A DNA stretch of 64,000 bases from Pedobacter mucosus. Lineage in GTDB: Bacteria; Bacteroidota; Bacteroidia; Sphingobacteriales; Sphingobacteriaceae. Position 1 is the first letter of the stretch. The number at the start of each line of letters is the position of its first letter. The notes beneath the pieces are model-generated. The model was not told where the DNA came from and did not search any database. It worked only from the letters and a program-made list of their open reading frames with translations. Position numbers and translations under genes: made by a program. This document shows positions 63,548 to 64,000 of this stretch, in pieces. The stretch lies in the NCBI RefSeq assembly GCF_022200785.1, contig NZ_CP087585.1, positions 124,001-188,000 of the forward strand, given 5' to 3'.

Positions 63548-64000
63548 ATGCAAACAAAACTAAATACCATTGAAGAGGCTGTAGCCGATATAAAAGCTGG
63601 TAAAGTAATTATCGTTGTAGATGATGAAAATAGAGAAAATGAAGGTGATTTTTTAACCGCTGCTGAAAATGCGACTCCTGAAGTGATCAACTTTATGGCG
63701 ACATATGGTAGAGGTTTAATTTGTGCACCATTAACTGAAGAACGCTGTAAAGAGCTGAATTTAGAGTTAATGGTTGGAAAAAACACTGCAGCTTACGAAA
63801 CTAATTTTACGGTATCAGTAGATCTTAACGGGCATGGTTGTACCACTGGTATTTCCGCAAGTGACCGTTCTAAAACGATGTTGGCTTTAGTAAATCCAAA
63901 TACGAATCCTGATGAATTGGGCCGTCCAGGTCATATTTTCCCGTTAATTGCAAAACAAGGCGGTGTTATACGTCGTGCTGGTCATACAGAAGCCGCCGTG
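63548..64000 (+). CDS. ribBA: 3,4-dihydroxy-2-butanone 4-phosphate synthase (RibB/RibBA), cut by window edge
   Basis: The first 151 codons of a riboflavin synthesis gene, from ATG 63548. The motif [13 protein letters not shown] with the catalytic acidic residues, then GLICAPL, the loop [14 protein letters not shown] and the GRPGHIFPL and AGHTEAAV stretches are those of the RibB domain, which turns ribulose 5-phosphate into 3,4-dihydroxy-2-butanone 4-phosphate. In Bacteroidota it is usually fused to a GTP cyclohydrolase II domain (RibA), which would lie beyond the window; the fusion is assumed. Confidence 0.92.
   Translation, partial: MQTKLNTIEEAVADIKAGKVIIVVDDENRENEGDFLTAAENATPEVINFMATYGRGLICAPLTEERCKELNLELMVGKNTAAYETNFTVSVDLNGHGCTTGISASDRSKTMLALVNPNTNPDELGRPGHIFPLIAKQGGVIRRAGHTEAAV

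Overview
The window comes from the chromosome of a Bacteroidota bacterium, most likely Pedobacter or another member of the Sphingobacteriaceae. The reasons are an A+T-rich sequence, promoters of the Bacteroidota type (TTTG, about 20 bases, TAnnTTTG), many short Bacteroidota-style lipoproteins and TonB-dependent receptors, single-domain response regulators, and the type of mobile elements present. The genus is an inference. No 16S rRNA lies in the window.

Left half (1-34,937), ordinary chromosome with nutrient and stress functions. It opens with a cut SDR gene, a family 2 glycosidase and a membrane acyltransferase. Next comes a molybdenum locus (3,864-9,663): a TonB-dependent receptor, a di-heme cytochrome c peroxidase, a periplasmic molybdopterin-domain protein and modA-modB-modC. 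A VOC protein and a MarR regulator follow, with a perfect inverted repeat lying over the promoter (9,716-9,759). A metal-type uptake locus on the minus strand (13,472-19,187) has a TonB receptor, two DUF4625 lipoproteins and a beta-propeller lipoprotein, and ends in a strong terminator. A detoxification cluster (21,212-25,706: two cupins, a CMD protein, a flavodoxin, two aldo/keto reductases) faces an AraC regulator. A molybdenum hydroxylase operon (27,415-30,852: cytochrome c, large subunit, 2Fe-2S subunit) follows; the molybdate importer upstream could feed it.

Right half (about 36,204-61,352), a 25 kb genomic island inserted at the 3' end of a tRNA-Met(CAU) gene by a large serine recombinase. 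A decayed 3' copy of the same recombinase lies just outside the left end, so a second element seems to have inserted next to an older one. The island has a MobC-like protein beside two strong hairpins (a candidate oriT) but no relaxase, so it is probably mobilised in trans. Its cargo looks like defence: a divergent trypsin-like protease and caspase-like protease; a nuclease operon resembling GapS4 with a possible frameshift; a HEPN-type protein before a PHP-ATPase of the TrlF type; an alpha/beta hydrolase fused to a GNAT acetyltransferase; a pentapeptide-repeat TIR protein; and a restriction-nuclease/STAND ATPase cut short by an IS21 element. Two of these cassettes are bracketed by pairs of short diverged repeats. 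IS3, IS21 and a broken IS1182 element add later rearrangement.

Right end (61,559-64,000), core genes: a START-like protein, an LptF/LptG permease and the start of ribBA.

The most novel candidates are the protease pair, the hydrolase-GNAT fusion, the HEPN/PHP-ATPase pair, the possible -1 frameshift in the GapS4-like operon, and the recombinase gene, whose reading frame runs through the attachment site so that integration would change its C-terminus.
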